From: Desulfosalsimonas propionicica
Lineage (GTDB): Bacteria; Desulfobacterota; Desulfobacteria; Desulfobacterales; Desulfosalsimonadaceae
Direction of reading: 5' to 3'
Length of the DNA stretch: 64,000 nt
Assembly (NCBI RefSeq): GCF_013761005.1
Contig: NZ_JACDUS010000014.1
Coordinates: 1-64,000 of the forward strand
Shown here piece after piece: positions 43,465-52,154 of the stretch (position 1 is its first letter; the number at the start of each line of letters is the position of its first letter). Both the position numbers and the translations under genes were made by a program. A model generated the notes under the pieces. That model was not told the DNA's origin. It searched no databases and saw only the letters and a program-made list of their open reading frames with translations.

Positions 43465-44715
43465 ATGGCTGACGATCTCAAAAAAATGTATAAAACCATC
43501 ATGGACGATCACTTTCCGCCGCAGATGGAGATCTCCTTTGTGGACGGCGACAACCGCCAGACCCTGTTTTACGAAAAGGTGGACTGGGTGATCGAAGGGG
43601 TACGAAAGGGCCTGCGCTACGGGGAAAACCCCGGACAGGAAGCGGCTTTGTACCGGCTGGCAAACGGCAACCTGGTGCTGGGAGAAACCCGCACCATTGC
43701 CCCGGGCCAGTACCTGGCCTCAGACATCGAGCTGCTGCAGTCCGGCAAGCACCCGGGCAAAACCAATCTCACGGACGCAGACAACGCTTTAAACATCCTG
43801 CGCTACTTCACCGACACACCCTGTGCCATTATTGTCAAGCACAACAACCCCTGCGGGGCGGCCGTATCCGAATCCCTGGCAGACGCCTATGCCAAAGCCT
43901 ACATGGCCGACCGGGTTGCGGCCTTCGGCGGATGCATTGCCGTCAACCGGGCCCTGGACAAGCCAACTGCAGAAGCCGTGGCCAACCAGTACGCCGAGGT
44001 GATCGTGGCCCCGGAATATGAAGACGGGGTCAGGGACATTCTGGCAAAGCGCAAGAACCTGCGGGTGATCCAGATCCAGAACATCGAGCGGCTCCAGTCC
44101 TTTGTGGGCCAGCGGGTGGTGGAGTTTAAAAACTTAATTGACGGCGGCCTGATCACCCAGTGGTCCTTTGTGCCCGAAGCCCGCAGCGAGGCCGACTTCA
44201 AGCTGGCTGAATGCGAATACAAGGGAGAGGTTTACCGCATCAACCGGCCGCCCACAAAAAACGAACTGGCCGACATCCGGTTTGGCTGGCTGCTGGAATC
44301 GGGCGTGACCTCAAACTCAGTGCTCTATGTCAAAGACGGGGTATCTGTGGGCATCGGAACCGGAGAGCAGGACCGGGTGGGCGTGGCGGAAATCGCCCGT
44401 GACAAGGCTTATCGCAAGCTTGCCGACCGCTACTGTTTTGAGCAGCATAACATGCCCTATAACGAGCTGGCAGACGGGGACAAAAAAAATGAAATCAACG
44501 CCCGGGTCAAGGCGGAAAAAGGCGGTTTGACCGGGGCAACAATGGTCAGTGATGCGTTTTTCCCGTTTCGTGACGGCGTGGACGTGGGCCTGCGCGAAGG
44601 GGTCACTGCAGTGGTGCATCCGGGCGGGTCTTTAAATGATTACCAGTCCATCGAGGCCTGCAACGAAAACAATGCCACCATGGTGCTGACCGGACAGCGC
44701 AGCTTCAAGCACTAA
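43465..44715 (+). CDS. AICAR formyltransferase (transformylase half of PurH), stand-alone
   Basis: A 416-residue enzyme that formylates AICAR with 10-formyl-THF. The C-terminal domain features of PurH are clear: LRYGENPGQEAALYR, the catalytic-loop lysine-histidine in AIIVKHNNPCGAAVSE, AFGGCIAVNR, EVIVAPEYE and TGATMVSDAFFPFRDGVD near the end. There is no cyclohydrolase domain. GGAG ribosome site. Needs 10-formyl-THF, which the fhs-encoded ligase at the right end supplies after conversion. It converges with the Mrp operon and overlaps the mrpG stop by 4 bases. Confidence 0.93.
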   Translation: MADDLKKMYKTIMDDHFPPQMEISFVDGDNRQTLFYEKVDWVIEGVRKGLRYGENPGQEAALYRLANGNLVLGETRTIAPGQYLASDIELLQSGKHPGKTNLTDADNALNILRYFTDTPCAIIVKHNNPCGAAVSESLADAYAKAYMADRVAAFGGCIAVNRALDKPTAEAVANQYAEVIVAPEYEDGVRDILAKRKNLRVIQIQNIERLQSFVGQRVVEFKNLIDGGLITQWSFVPEARSEADFKLAECEYKGEVYRINRPPTKNELADIRFGWLLESGVTSNSVLYVKDGVSVGIGTGEQDRVGVAEIARDKAYRKLADRYCFEQHNMPYNELADGDKKNEINARVKAEKGGLTGATMVSDAFFPFRDGVDVGLREGVTAVVHPGGSLNDYQSIEACNENNATMVLTGQRSFKH

Positions 44716-45062
44716 TCATCTTGTTCGGGTTCGATCCAGTCGCAGGTGTAGGCCAGCTCGTCGATCCAGGTTCTGTCCCAGAGTTTGACCCGGGTGCAGT
44801 AGGCGGCGCGGCCGATTAGGTGGGCGGCCACCGGAGCGGTGAACAAAAGAAACAAAATGGCGGCAAAGGCGCGCAGGGTGGTGCTCAGGTCCATGTAAAA
44901 CAGGGCCAGGGCCAGAAACATCAAACCCGAGCCCAGGGCCCCCGCTTTGGTGGCCGCGTGCATCCGGATGATGGTATCGGGCAGGCGCAGCATGCCCAGG
45001 GCGGCCACAAAGCAGAAGATCCCGCCGGCGAGCATGAAAAATGCCACGAAATATTGCATCAT
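44712..45062 (-). CDS. mrpG: Mrp Na+/H+ antiporter subunit G
   Basis: A 116-residue protein with three helices. The family pattern GMLRLPDTIIRMHAATKAGALGSG lies after TM1. Last gene of the seven-gene Mrp operon. It overlaps mrpF by 4 bases and the convergent AICAR transformylase gene by 4 bases. Confidence 0.93.
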   Translation of the reverse strand: MMQYFVAFFMLAGGIFCFVAALGMLRLPDTIIRMHAATKAGALGSGLMFLALALFYMDLSTTLRAFAAILFLLFTAPVAAHLIGRAAYCTRVKLWDRTWIDELAYTCDWIEPEQDD

Positions 45063-45379
45063 TTATCAATCTCCTCCTGGTTTTCGTCAATCCCGCCGGT
45101 TCTGGCCAGCCGCTCCCGGAACCGGGCCAGGGCCACGGTGCCCAGAAACGCGATCAAGGCATAGGCAATGGCCACGTCCAGAAACGCCTTTTGCTGTCTG
45201 TAGATCGACAGGGCCGCGAGGACGGCCACGATCAGAACGGAAATCAGGTCAAGGGCCACGATCCGGTCTGCCTGGCTCGGGCCGGCAAACAGCCGAATGA
45301 AAGCCAGCAGCACCGCCAGGGTCAGCAGCACCAGGGTGATTTCCGCGGCGATTTTTATCACCATGCTTTCCATAACCAT
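45059..45379 (-). CDS. mrpF: Mrp Na+/H+ antiporter subunit F
   Basis: A 106-residue, three-helix protein with the conserved AGPSQADRIVALDLIS block in the first loop, typical of MrpF/MnhF. Its start and stop codons are shared by overlap with mrpE and mrpG, so translation is coupled. Confidence 0.93.
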   Translation of the reverse strand: MVMESMVIKIAAEITLVLLTLAVLLAFIRLFAGPSQADRIVALDLISVLIVAVLAALSIYRQQKAFLDVAIAYALIAFLGTVALARFRERLARTGGIDENQEEIDK

Positions 45380-45855
45380 TATCGCACGGCCTCCAGCACC
45401 CGTTTTTCAATTTTTTCCTTGATATCCCGGCGGGCGGTTTCCACGTCGTCTAAAAACATCATGTGCACATACAGGGTTTTGCGGTCCGCGGAAACATCCA
45501 GGCTCAGGGTGCCCGGGGTCAGGGAGATGATGTTGGCCACCAGCATGATCTCAAAATCGGTTCGGGCATCCAGGGGAACACCGATCACCGCCGGCCGGGA
45601 AAAATGCCGTGGCGTGATCACGTCCCACAAAACCCGGAAGTTGGAGACCAGCAAAAGCCAGACAAATGTGGCCGCAAGCCGGATGATATTGATCACCCGG
45701 GCGAAATATCCCGACGGCCCGTAAAGATGACGGGTGATCCACAGCGCCAGATACCCGATCACAAAACCGGAAACAAACCCGGTGGGGTTGAGCTGGTCCA
45801 TGATCACGGCGAATCCGGCTGCCAGAAACAGGTTGAAGACAAACAGGTTGCTCAT
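45379..45855 (-). CDS. mrpE: Mrp Na+/H+ antiporter subunit E
   Basis: A 158-residue protein with two N-terminal hydrophobic segments and a conserved amphipathic C-terminal domain (NIISLTPGTLSLDVSADRKTL, then HMMFLDD). This is the MrpE pattern. Overlaps mrpD by 4 bases. Confidence 0.93.
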   Translation of the reverse strand: MSNLFVFNLFLAAGFAVIMDQLNPTGFVSGFVIGYLALWITRHLYGPSGYFARVINIIRLAATFVWLLLVSNFRVLWDVITPRHFSRPAVIGVPLDARTDFEIMLVANIISLTPGTLSLDVSADRKTLYVHMMFLDDVETARRDIKEKIEKRVLEAVR

Positions 45856-47366
45856 CTGCCACCTCCGAGTACCGCTTCGACATAAATGCCGGGATTCATA
45901 AGCTCATGGGCCGCAGAGCCGGCCAGGTTCACAAACGGGCCCGGCAAAAGCCCCATTGCCAGGGTAAGCATCACGAGCACCACAATGGGCGCATACAGCC
46001 AGAAATCACTCTGCCCCGGACCTTGTTTGTCAAGTTCCGGTTCCGGCACTGATTCTGCCGCCGGGGCCGGTTTCCAGAACGCCTCGGCCCATATCTTGGT
46101 CATGGAATAGGTTGTCAGCAGTCCCACCACAATGGCTGCGGCAGCGGCCACATAAGCTTTGGCCTCAAGCCCGGCGCGGATCACCAGAAACTTGGCCCAG
46201 AACCCGGACAACGGCGGAAACCCGGCCAGGGAAAACGCGGAAATAAAAAACAGGATCGTGATAAACCCGTGGTTTTTATAAAGCCCCCCGAGCCGGCCGA
46301 GGTCAAAGGAGCCGGCCTTTTGCCGGCAGACACCCGAGATCAGAAACAGGTTGGCCTTGACAATCATGTTGTGCACCAGAAAAAACACCGCCCCGGTCAG
46401 GGCCAGGGGCGTAAACAACGCCAGGCCCAGTACCATGTAGCCCACCTGGCTGATGATGTGAAACGACAAAATCCGCCTGAACTCATAGAATGCCGCCGTT
46501 CCGAGCACGCCCACGATCATGGTCAGCACGCCGGCTGCCAGCAGGATCCCGTGGGTATAGGCGATGTCAAAGATAAAAACCAGGGTAAACATCCGGATCA
46601 GGGCATAAACGCCTACCTTGGTCAGCAGCCCGGCCATAATGGTGGAAACGTCCACGGGCGGGGTATGATAAGACACTGGCAGCCAGAAAAACAGCGGGAA
46701 AATGCCGGCCTTGATGCCGAATGCGGTCATAAACAGGGCGGCCACGGCGGTGAGCAGGCCCTTGTGCTCCACCTGCTGGACTGCAAAATGCAAATCCGCC
46801 ATGTTTAAGGTCCCGGTCATGCCATATAACAGCCCGATGCCCGAGATAAACAGCAGGGTGGCAAACAGGTTGATCATCACGTATTTCACCCCGCCGTCGA
46901 GCTGCTGTTTTTCCCCGCCCATGACCAGCAGCCCGAAAGAGGCCATGAGCATGACCTCAAACCACACGTAGAGATTAAACAGATCACCTGTTAAAAACGC
47001 CCCGCACACCCCGCCGATCAGGATATGCAGCAGAGGCTGGTAGCCCGCGGCCAGCATGCCCACGCGGATTTCGGCCCTGGAATAGGCGGTTACTGAAAGG
47101 CCCAGAATCCCCGTGACCGCCACGAGAATGGCGCTGAAATGATCGGCTGCCAGGGTGATACCGAAAGGCGCGGGCCAGGAGCCGATCTGAACCGTGACGA
47201 TGCCGGTTTTGGCAACCCTTGCCAGCAGGAACATGCAAACCACAAAATGCACCAGGGCCCCGGAAATGGCCGCCCTGCCCTGCAGTCGAAGGTGATTTCG
47301 CAGGCACAGGGTCACTGCGGCCATGGCAAAGGGCACGATCACCGGAAGCACCACAAGCCAGTTCAT
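45852..47366 (-). CDS. mrpD: Mrp Na+/H+ antiporter subunit D
   Basis: A 504-residue, ~14-helix ion-translocating subunit homologous to complex I NuoM/NuoN. Key glutamate in YVWFEVMLMASFGL (TM5), lysines in the broken helices (for example FGIKAGIFPLFFWLPVSYHTPPVD) and HNMIVKANLFLISG. It works with MrpA to move sodium against protons across the inner membrane. Confidence 0.95.
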   Translation of the reverse strand: MNWLVVLPVIVPFAMAAVTLCLRNHLRLQGRAAISGALVHFVVCMFLLARVAKTGIVTVQIGSWPAPFGITLAADHFSAILVAVTGILGLSVTAYSRAEIRVGMLAAGYQPLLHILIGGVCGAFLTGDLFNLYVWFEVMLMASFGLLVMGGEKQQLDGGVKYVMINLFATLLFISGIGLLYGMTGTLNMADLHFAVQQVEHKGLLTAVAALFMTAFGIKAGIFPLFFWLPVSYHTPPVDVSTIMAGLLTKVGVYALIRMFTLVFIFDIAYTHGILLAAGVLTMIVGVLGTAAFYEFRRILSFHIISQVGYMVLGLALFTPLALTGAVFFLVHNMIVKANLFLISGVCRQKAGSFDLGRLGGLYKNHGFITILFFISAFSLAGFPPLSGFWAKFLVIRAGLEAKAYVAAAAAIVVGLLTTYSMTKIWAEAFWKPAPAAESVPEPELDKQGPGQSDFWLYAPIVVLVMLTLAMGLLPGPFVNLAGSAAHELMNPGIYVEAVLGGGR

Positions 47367-47785
47367 GCGCCCTCCCCGCCCGGGCCATGAATACCGGCGA
47401 CACCGGCCTGCCCGCCCTCTTCTGCGTCGCGCCCCTGCCGGGGCTCGGATACGCGCATCAGCTCGGTCTCCACGGTATCCAGTGCCTGAAAGGCCCGATA
47501 AAACAGGATAAACACAAAGGTCAGCAGCGCAAAGCCGATGACAATGGCGGTCAGTATCAAAGCTTGCGGCAGGGCGTTTGCCAAAGATTGGGCCGGAATC
47601 ACCGCATCCGGATCAATCAGCGGCGGATGGGTCTGCGAAAGGCGGCCGGCCACGAAAATCAGCAGGTTCACCGCGTTGGTGGCCAGCACCAGACCGAAAA
47701 TAAACCGGATCAGGTTACCCGACAGCATCAGGTACAGGCTTGCGGCCACCATGAAACCGCATATCACAGACAGCAGGGTTTCCAT
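47363..47785 (-). CDS. mrpC: Mrp Na+/H+ antiporter subunit C
   Basis: A 140-residue NuoK-like protein with three helices: VICGFMVAASLYLMLSGNLI, FGLVLATNAVNLLIFVAG and PQALILTAIVIGFALLTFV. The C-terminal tail (~residues 115-140) is polar and longer than usual. Overlaps mrpD by 4 bases. Confidence 0.94.
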   Translation of the reverse strand: METLLSVICGFMVAASLYLMLSGNLIRFIFGLVLATNAVNLLIFVAGRLSQTHPPLIDPDAVIPAQSLANALPQALILTAIVIGFALLTFVFILFYRAFQALDTVETELMRVSEPRQGRDAEEGGQAGVAGIHGPGGEGA

Positions 47786-47786
47786 G

Positions 47787-48227
47787 TCAATCCTCTTTTA
47801 TATCCGCTGCCAGATCCTCTTCCAGGGCCAGCACCAGGGTCAGAATCGCGCCCAGGACAATGGCATACACGCCCACATCAAAGAAAAACGGTGTGCCCAA
47901 AACAATTTCCCTGCCATTGAATTCGGCAATGGTCCACCACAGGCCGGTTAAAAACGTTTTTCCCGCAGCCGCGGCAGCCAGCCCGGAAACAAGGGCCGCC
48001 AGCATGCCAAAGCCAACCAGCCACAGCGGATCGATCCGGATGGCCCGGCGCACGGATTGCGCCCCTTCTGAAATGGCATACAGGGAAAAGCCCGTGCCCG
48101 CCACCAGGGCCCCGGAAAACCCCCCGCCCGGGGAATTATGCCCGCGCAGCAGCAGATAGACCGAAAACACCAAAATCATGCTCACCAGAAACCGGGTGGC
48201 CGTGGCCAGAATCACCGAGCGGGTCAT
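47787..48227 (-). CDS. mrpB: Mrp Na+/H+ antiporter subunit B
   Basis: A 146-residue, four-helix protein with the family motif [19 protein letters not shown] after TM1-2. In some Mrp systems this part is fused to MrpA. Here it is a separate gene overlapping mrpA by 4 bases. Confidence 0.94.
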   Translation of the reverse strand: MTRSVILATATRFLVSMILVFSVYLLLRGHNSPGGGFSGALVAGTGFSLYAISEGAQSVRRAIRIDPLWLVGFGMLAALVSGLAAAAAGKTFLTGLWWTIAEFNGREIVLGTPFFFDVGVYAIVLGAILTLVLALEEDLAADIKED

Positions 48228-50485
48228 GAGCTGTGCCTCCTTTTGCGGATCAGGGCATAGCCGGCAATGCCCGCGGCTGCCACCACGATGATTTCCCCCA
48301 GGGTGTCAAAGCTTCTGAAATCCACCAAAATCACGTTGACAATGTTTTTGCCGTGGGCCGCCAGGTAGCTGTTTTTCTCAAAAAAATCCGTCAGTGAGCG
48401 ATCCAGGGGCGAAGACAGCACCGTGAGCATCAGGGTGGTGACCAGAATGCCCGTGGCCGCAGCCAGAGCACCGTCGAAAAACTTTCGCCCCCGCCCCCGC
48501 CTGTGGCCGGAACCCAGCGACGGCAGCCGGAGCAGAATAATAGAGACAATAATTACGGTCAGGGTTTCCACCAGTAGCTGGGTCAGGGCCAGGTCCGGAG
48601 CTCCGAAGGTGAGAAAAACAATGGCAATACCAGCACCCACAACGCCCAGAGAACAGATGGCCAGCAGCACCGAGCGAGTGATCACCACCGCGGCCACCGC
48701 AGCCAGAATCACAATGAGCAAAAGTGCCTGCTCCACCGGGGGCACTGTAATTGAAATACCGGTAAACCCTTGCATGCCGCGGACATAGCTCAAGGCGGCA
48801 ACCGTGAAAAACGCAGCCACCACAATAAAAAAATAGCGGTGCAAAGACCCGTTCTGCAAAATCCGGTTCTGGGCCTTGCCTGCAGCTGCCACCGCGTTGA
48901 TCACGTGTTCATATAATTGCGAGGCATCCAGGGAAACTGCCCGATACACCGCGCACACAACCCGGTTGACCCGTTGGCGGTTGACATACAAAGCCGCGCC
49001 AATGGCGAGGGTCAGCACGCTTAAGGCAAGAGGGTCGTTGATGCCGTGGAAAATGGCGAATTCCACATATTTTGAAGGTTCATGAATCGCCTTGACCGCC
49101 GGGTTGATCAAAACCCGGCCCACGAATTCCGGTACAACACCGAAAAAGATGGTCATCATCCCCAGTATCATGGGGCCGGACCACATGCGGATGCCGGCTT
49201 CCCTGGTTTCCAGATGAATCCCGGCCCGATCCGAGAGAAACGGGCGGATTAAAAAAACACCCGCCACGGCTGTCATCAGGCCGTTTGCCAGCACTGCCGC
49301 GGCCGCGGCCAGCCCGGGCATCATGGTTTCGGCCAAAACGCCCTTGTACATGATCTCCTTTCCGATAAATCCGAAAAACAACGGGAAACCGGCCATGGAA
49401 AGACAGGCGGCAAATGCGGCAAAACCCGTAAACGGCATGGACCGGGCAAGTCCGTCTAACCGGCCGATCTCCCGGGTGCCCGCCTGGTGATCAATAATGC
49501 CGGCCACCAGAAAAAGGGCGGACTTATACAGGGCATGCACCAGCAGAAAGGTCAGCACCGCGGTCATGGAGGGCGTGCTCTGCCCGCCCAGCAGCATGGT
49601 CATGATCCCCAAACCCGCCACCGTGGTATAGGCCAGAATCTTTTTGAGATCCGTCTGCCCCAGGGCGGTAAAAGCGCCCAGCACGGCCGTGAATCCGCCC
49701 ACAAGCACCAGGGTGGCCTCCCAGGCGGCGGTTCCCCCCATGATGGGATGAAACCGGGCCAACAGATAAATCCCGCCCTTGACCATGGTGGCCGAGTGCA
49801 GAAACGCGCTGACGGGCGAAGGCGCGGCCATGGCATTGGGCAGCCAGAAATGAAACGGAAACTGGGCCGACTTGGTAAATGCCCCGGCCAGCAAAAGCAC
49901 CAGAATGGGGATATAAAACCCGTGGGCCTGCAGATCGCTTGCGGCAGGGACCATCTGCGAAATCTCGTAAGTGCCCGAAGCGATCTGTAAAAGCAAAAAA
50001 CCCGCCAGCAGGGCCAGGCCCCCCGCGCCTGTGACCAGAAGGGCCTGGCGGGCGCTTTTGCGGGAGTTTTCATGCTCGTGATCAAATCCAATGAGCAGAT
50101 AAGAAAATATGGTGGTCAGTTCCCAGAACACAAACAGGGCAATGACATTGTCTGCGGTGACCAGGCCGAGCATGGAGAGCATAAAGGCGTGGAGAAAGAA
50201 GAAAAACCGGCCGGTGCGGGCATGGCCGTGCAAATAATCCACAGAGTAGAGGGTGACAAAAAACCCGATGCCCGTGATAATCAGGACAAACAAAAGGCTT
50301 AACCCGTCGATCATCAGCGACAGGTCCACGCCCAAAGCCGGCACCCAGGCTACGGCCGCGCGATAGCTGCTGCCGGCCATGATCCCGGGAACCAGGGCCA
50401 GGGCGGCGGCAAACAGGGCCAGGGGCAGCAGGGCAGAAAGCCTTGCAGCCAGGTGGATTTGATGATTGGACAAATGCGTGCTCAT
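48224..50485 (-). CDS. mrpA: Mrp Na+/H+ antiporter subunit A
   Basis: A 753-residue large subunit homologous to NuoL with extra C-terminal helices (DUF4040 and MbhE-like regions, about residues 560-750). Seen: [20 protein letters not shown], the TM5 glutamate in [38 protein letters not shown] with trans-membrane lysine, and [16 protein letters not shown]. First mrp gene, starting 16 bases after the pyruvate kinase stop. The complete A-G set supports sodium export or pH control, or a coupling site for energy conservation. Confidence 0.95.
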   Translation of the reverse strand: MSTHLSNHQIHLAARLSALLPLALFAAALALVPGIMAGSSYRAAVAWVPALGVDLSLMIDGLSLLFVLIITGIGFFVTLYSVDYLHGHARTGRFFFFLHAFMLSMLGLVTADNVIALFVFWELTTIFSYLLIGFDHEHENSRKSARQALLVTGAGGLALLAGFLLLQIASGTYEISQMVPAASDLQAHGFYIPILVLLLAGAFTKSAQFPFHFWLPNAMAAPSPVSAFLHSATMVKGGIYLLARFHPIMGGTAAWEATLVLVGGFTAVLGAFTALGQTDLKKILAYTTVAGLGIMTMLLGGQSTPSMTAVLTFLLVHALYKSALFLVAGIIDHQAGTREIGRLDGLARSMPFTGFAAFAACLSMAGFPLFFGFIGKEIMYKGVLAETMMPGLAAAAAVLANGLMTAVAGVFLIRPFLSDRAGIHLETREAGIRMWSGPMILGMMTIFFGVVPEFVGRVLINPAVKAIHEPSKYVEFAIFHGINDPLALSVLTLAIGAALYVNRQRVNRVVCAVYRAVSLDASQLYEHVINAVAAAGKAQNRILQNGSLHRYFFIVVAAFFTVAALSYVRGMQGFTGISITVPPVEQALLLIVILAAVAAVVITRSVLLAICSLGVVGAGIAIVFLTFGAPDLALTQLLVETLTVIIVSIILLRLPSLGSGHRRGRGRKFFDGALAAATGILVTTLMLTVLSSPLDRSLTDFFEKNSYLAAHGKNIVNVILVDFRSFDTLGEIIVVAAAGIAGYALIRKRRHSS

Positions 50486-50501
50486 TTAAGGCAACCCGCC
50501 C

Positions 50502-51920
50502 TTAAACACTGTCTCCGAGCCGGCGCACCGTGATCATGTTTGTGGTGCCGGCCTCCCACATGGGATGGCCCGCGGTGATCACCACGAGATCGCCCTTTTT
50601 GGCATGCCCTTTTTCAATGGCAAATTCCGTTGCCCGGTCAAACATTTCATCCGTGTCCCTGGTGTAATCCATGAGCCCGGGCAGACACCCCCAGTAAAGG
50701 GCAAGCTGACGCACAGTCCGGATATCCGGGGATACAGCGATGATCCGGCTTTTCGGACGAAACCGGGCGATCTGGTGGGCGGTGTAGCCGCTTTTGGTGG
50801 TGGCGATAATGGCCCGGGCCGTGAGGTGATCGGAAAGAATGCAGGTGGCATGGGCCACGGATTCGGAAATCCGGGTCTGGAGAATTTCCTGAAAGGATTT
50901 TTCGTAAGGATATTTTTCCTCTGTGACCTTTGCAATGCGGCCCATGTATTCCACTGCGCGTACCGGGTGGCTGCCGGTGGCGGTCTCTTCTGAAAGCATC
51001 AGGGCGTCGGCACCGTCTAACACCGCGTTTGCCACATCCGTTGCCTCGGCCCGGGTGGGCCGGGGGGAGTCAAGCATGGAGCGCAGCATCTGGGTGGCGA
51101 TGATCACGGGCTTTCCGGCCTCGTTTCCTTTCTCCACCAGCATTTTCTGGGTGCCGGGCACGTTTTCCAGGGGAATTTCCACGCCCAGATCCCCCCGGGC
51201 CACCATGATCCCGTCTGAAACGTCCATGATGTTGTCAATATCTTTTAAGGCCTCGTGCTTTTCGATCTTGGCGATCACGGGCGTGCTGCAGCCGGCATGG
51301 GCGATGATCTCCTTTGCCTGGCGCACATCCTCGGAACGGCGTACAAAGGACATGGCCACGTAATCCACATCCTGGGAAAGGCCGAAGGCCAGATCCGCCT
51401 TGTCCTTTTCCGTGATGGCCGGGGTGCGCACAGAGCCGGAAGGCAGGTTGATACCCTTGTGAGATGTCAGGGTGCCGCCTGTGATCACCTCGCAGTGCAC
51501 CTCGGTTTTCGTGGTCCGGCTGACCACCATCTCCATGAGCCCGTCTGCCAGCAAAATGGTGTCGCCCACGGAAACGTCCTCGGGCAGGTGGGGATAGCTC
51601 ACAGAAACCCTGTTGCCCTGCCCGGCTTCGGCCTCGCTGGTGGTCAACACCAGGGTTTCCCCGGTTTTTAGATGAATGCCCGGGGACTGAACCTCTCCCA
51701 CGCGGATCTTGGGCCCCCGGAGATCCTGGAGAATGGCCACGGGCACCCCTGTTTCCTCAGAGGCGGTGCGCACCATTTGGATCATTTCCGCGTGCTTTTC
51801 CCGTCCGCCGTGGGAGAAATTGAGCCGGGCCACGCTCATGCCGGCATGGATCATGCGCGTAAGGATATGGACATCCGCACAGGCCGGCCCGATGGTACAG
51901 ACGATTTTGGTCTTTGACAT
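50502..51920 (-). CDS. pyk: Pyruvate kinase
   Basis: A 472-residue glycolytic enzyme (PEP + ADP to pyruvate + ATP). Landmarks: KIVCTIGPACAD at the start, MSVARLNFSHG, LQDLRGPKIRVGE, the signature VIAKIEKHEAL with active-site Lys, DGIMVARGDLGVEIPLE, and RAEATDVANAVLDGADALMLSEETA. Length is typical. The GGAGG-type ribosome site is 6 bases before the ATG. It reads into the Mrp operon 16 bases downstream, an unusual neighbour. Repeat copy 5 sits 28 bases upstream of the start. Confidence 0.97.
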   Translation of the reverse strand: MSKTKIVCTIGPACADVHILTRMIHAGMSVARLNFSHGGREKHAEMIQMVRTASEETGVPVAILQDLRGPKIRVGEVQSPGIHLKTGETLVLTTSEAEAGQGNRVSVSYPHLPEDVSVGDTILLADGLMEMVVSRTTKTEVHCEVITGGTLTSHKGINLPSGSVRTPAITEKDKADLAFGLSQDVDYVAMSFVRRSEDVRQAKEIIAHAGCSTPVIAKIEKHEALKDIDNIMDVSDGIMVARGDLGVEIPLENVPGTQKMLVEKGNEAGKPVIIATQMLRSMLDSPRPTRAEATDVANAVLDGADALMLSEETATGSHPVRAVEYMGRIAKVTEEKYPYEKSFQEILQTRISESVAHATCILSDHLTARAIIATTKSGYTAHQIARFRPKSRIIAVSPDIRTVRQLALYWGCLPGLMDYTRDTDEMFDRATEFAIEKGHAKKGDLVVITAGHPMWEAGTTNMITVRRLGDSV

Positions 51921-51947
51921 GCATCCCCTCCGGGGAGTTCAAGGTTT

Positions 51948-52100
51948 GATGGCGCCGTAAAAAGTGCAATATCTGCGTTACGCGCAATTTCTCAGAATTT
52001 CACGTACAGCTAAGTACGCTGCATTCTTCGAAATTGCGCAAGCCTTGATCTTGAACTGTTTACGGCACCATCTGAAATCAGACTTTTTACAGTGCCATCA
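51948..52100 (-). repeat. ~125-bp inverted-repeat element, copy 5 (with outer extension)
   Basis: The core is 51948-52072. It is followed by a degenerate second end (TTTTTACAGTGCCATC, 52085-52100), the mirror image of the extension seen in copy 1. Lies between divergently oriented upstream ends: pyruvate kinase start on the left and RNase stop on the right. Confidence 0.87.
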
Positions 52101-52129
52101 AGACACTTAACCATTTAAAACTTAACACT

Positions 52130-52154
52130 GCCTGTAAAAAAACTTTTTACAGGC
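52130..52154. terminator. Perfect hairpin after the RNase gene
   Basis: GCCTGTAAAAA (52130-52140) pairs perfectly with TTTTTACAGGC (52144-52154). It abuts the stop codon of the minus-strand RNase gene and would give a T-run transcript end. Confidence 0.6.
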
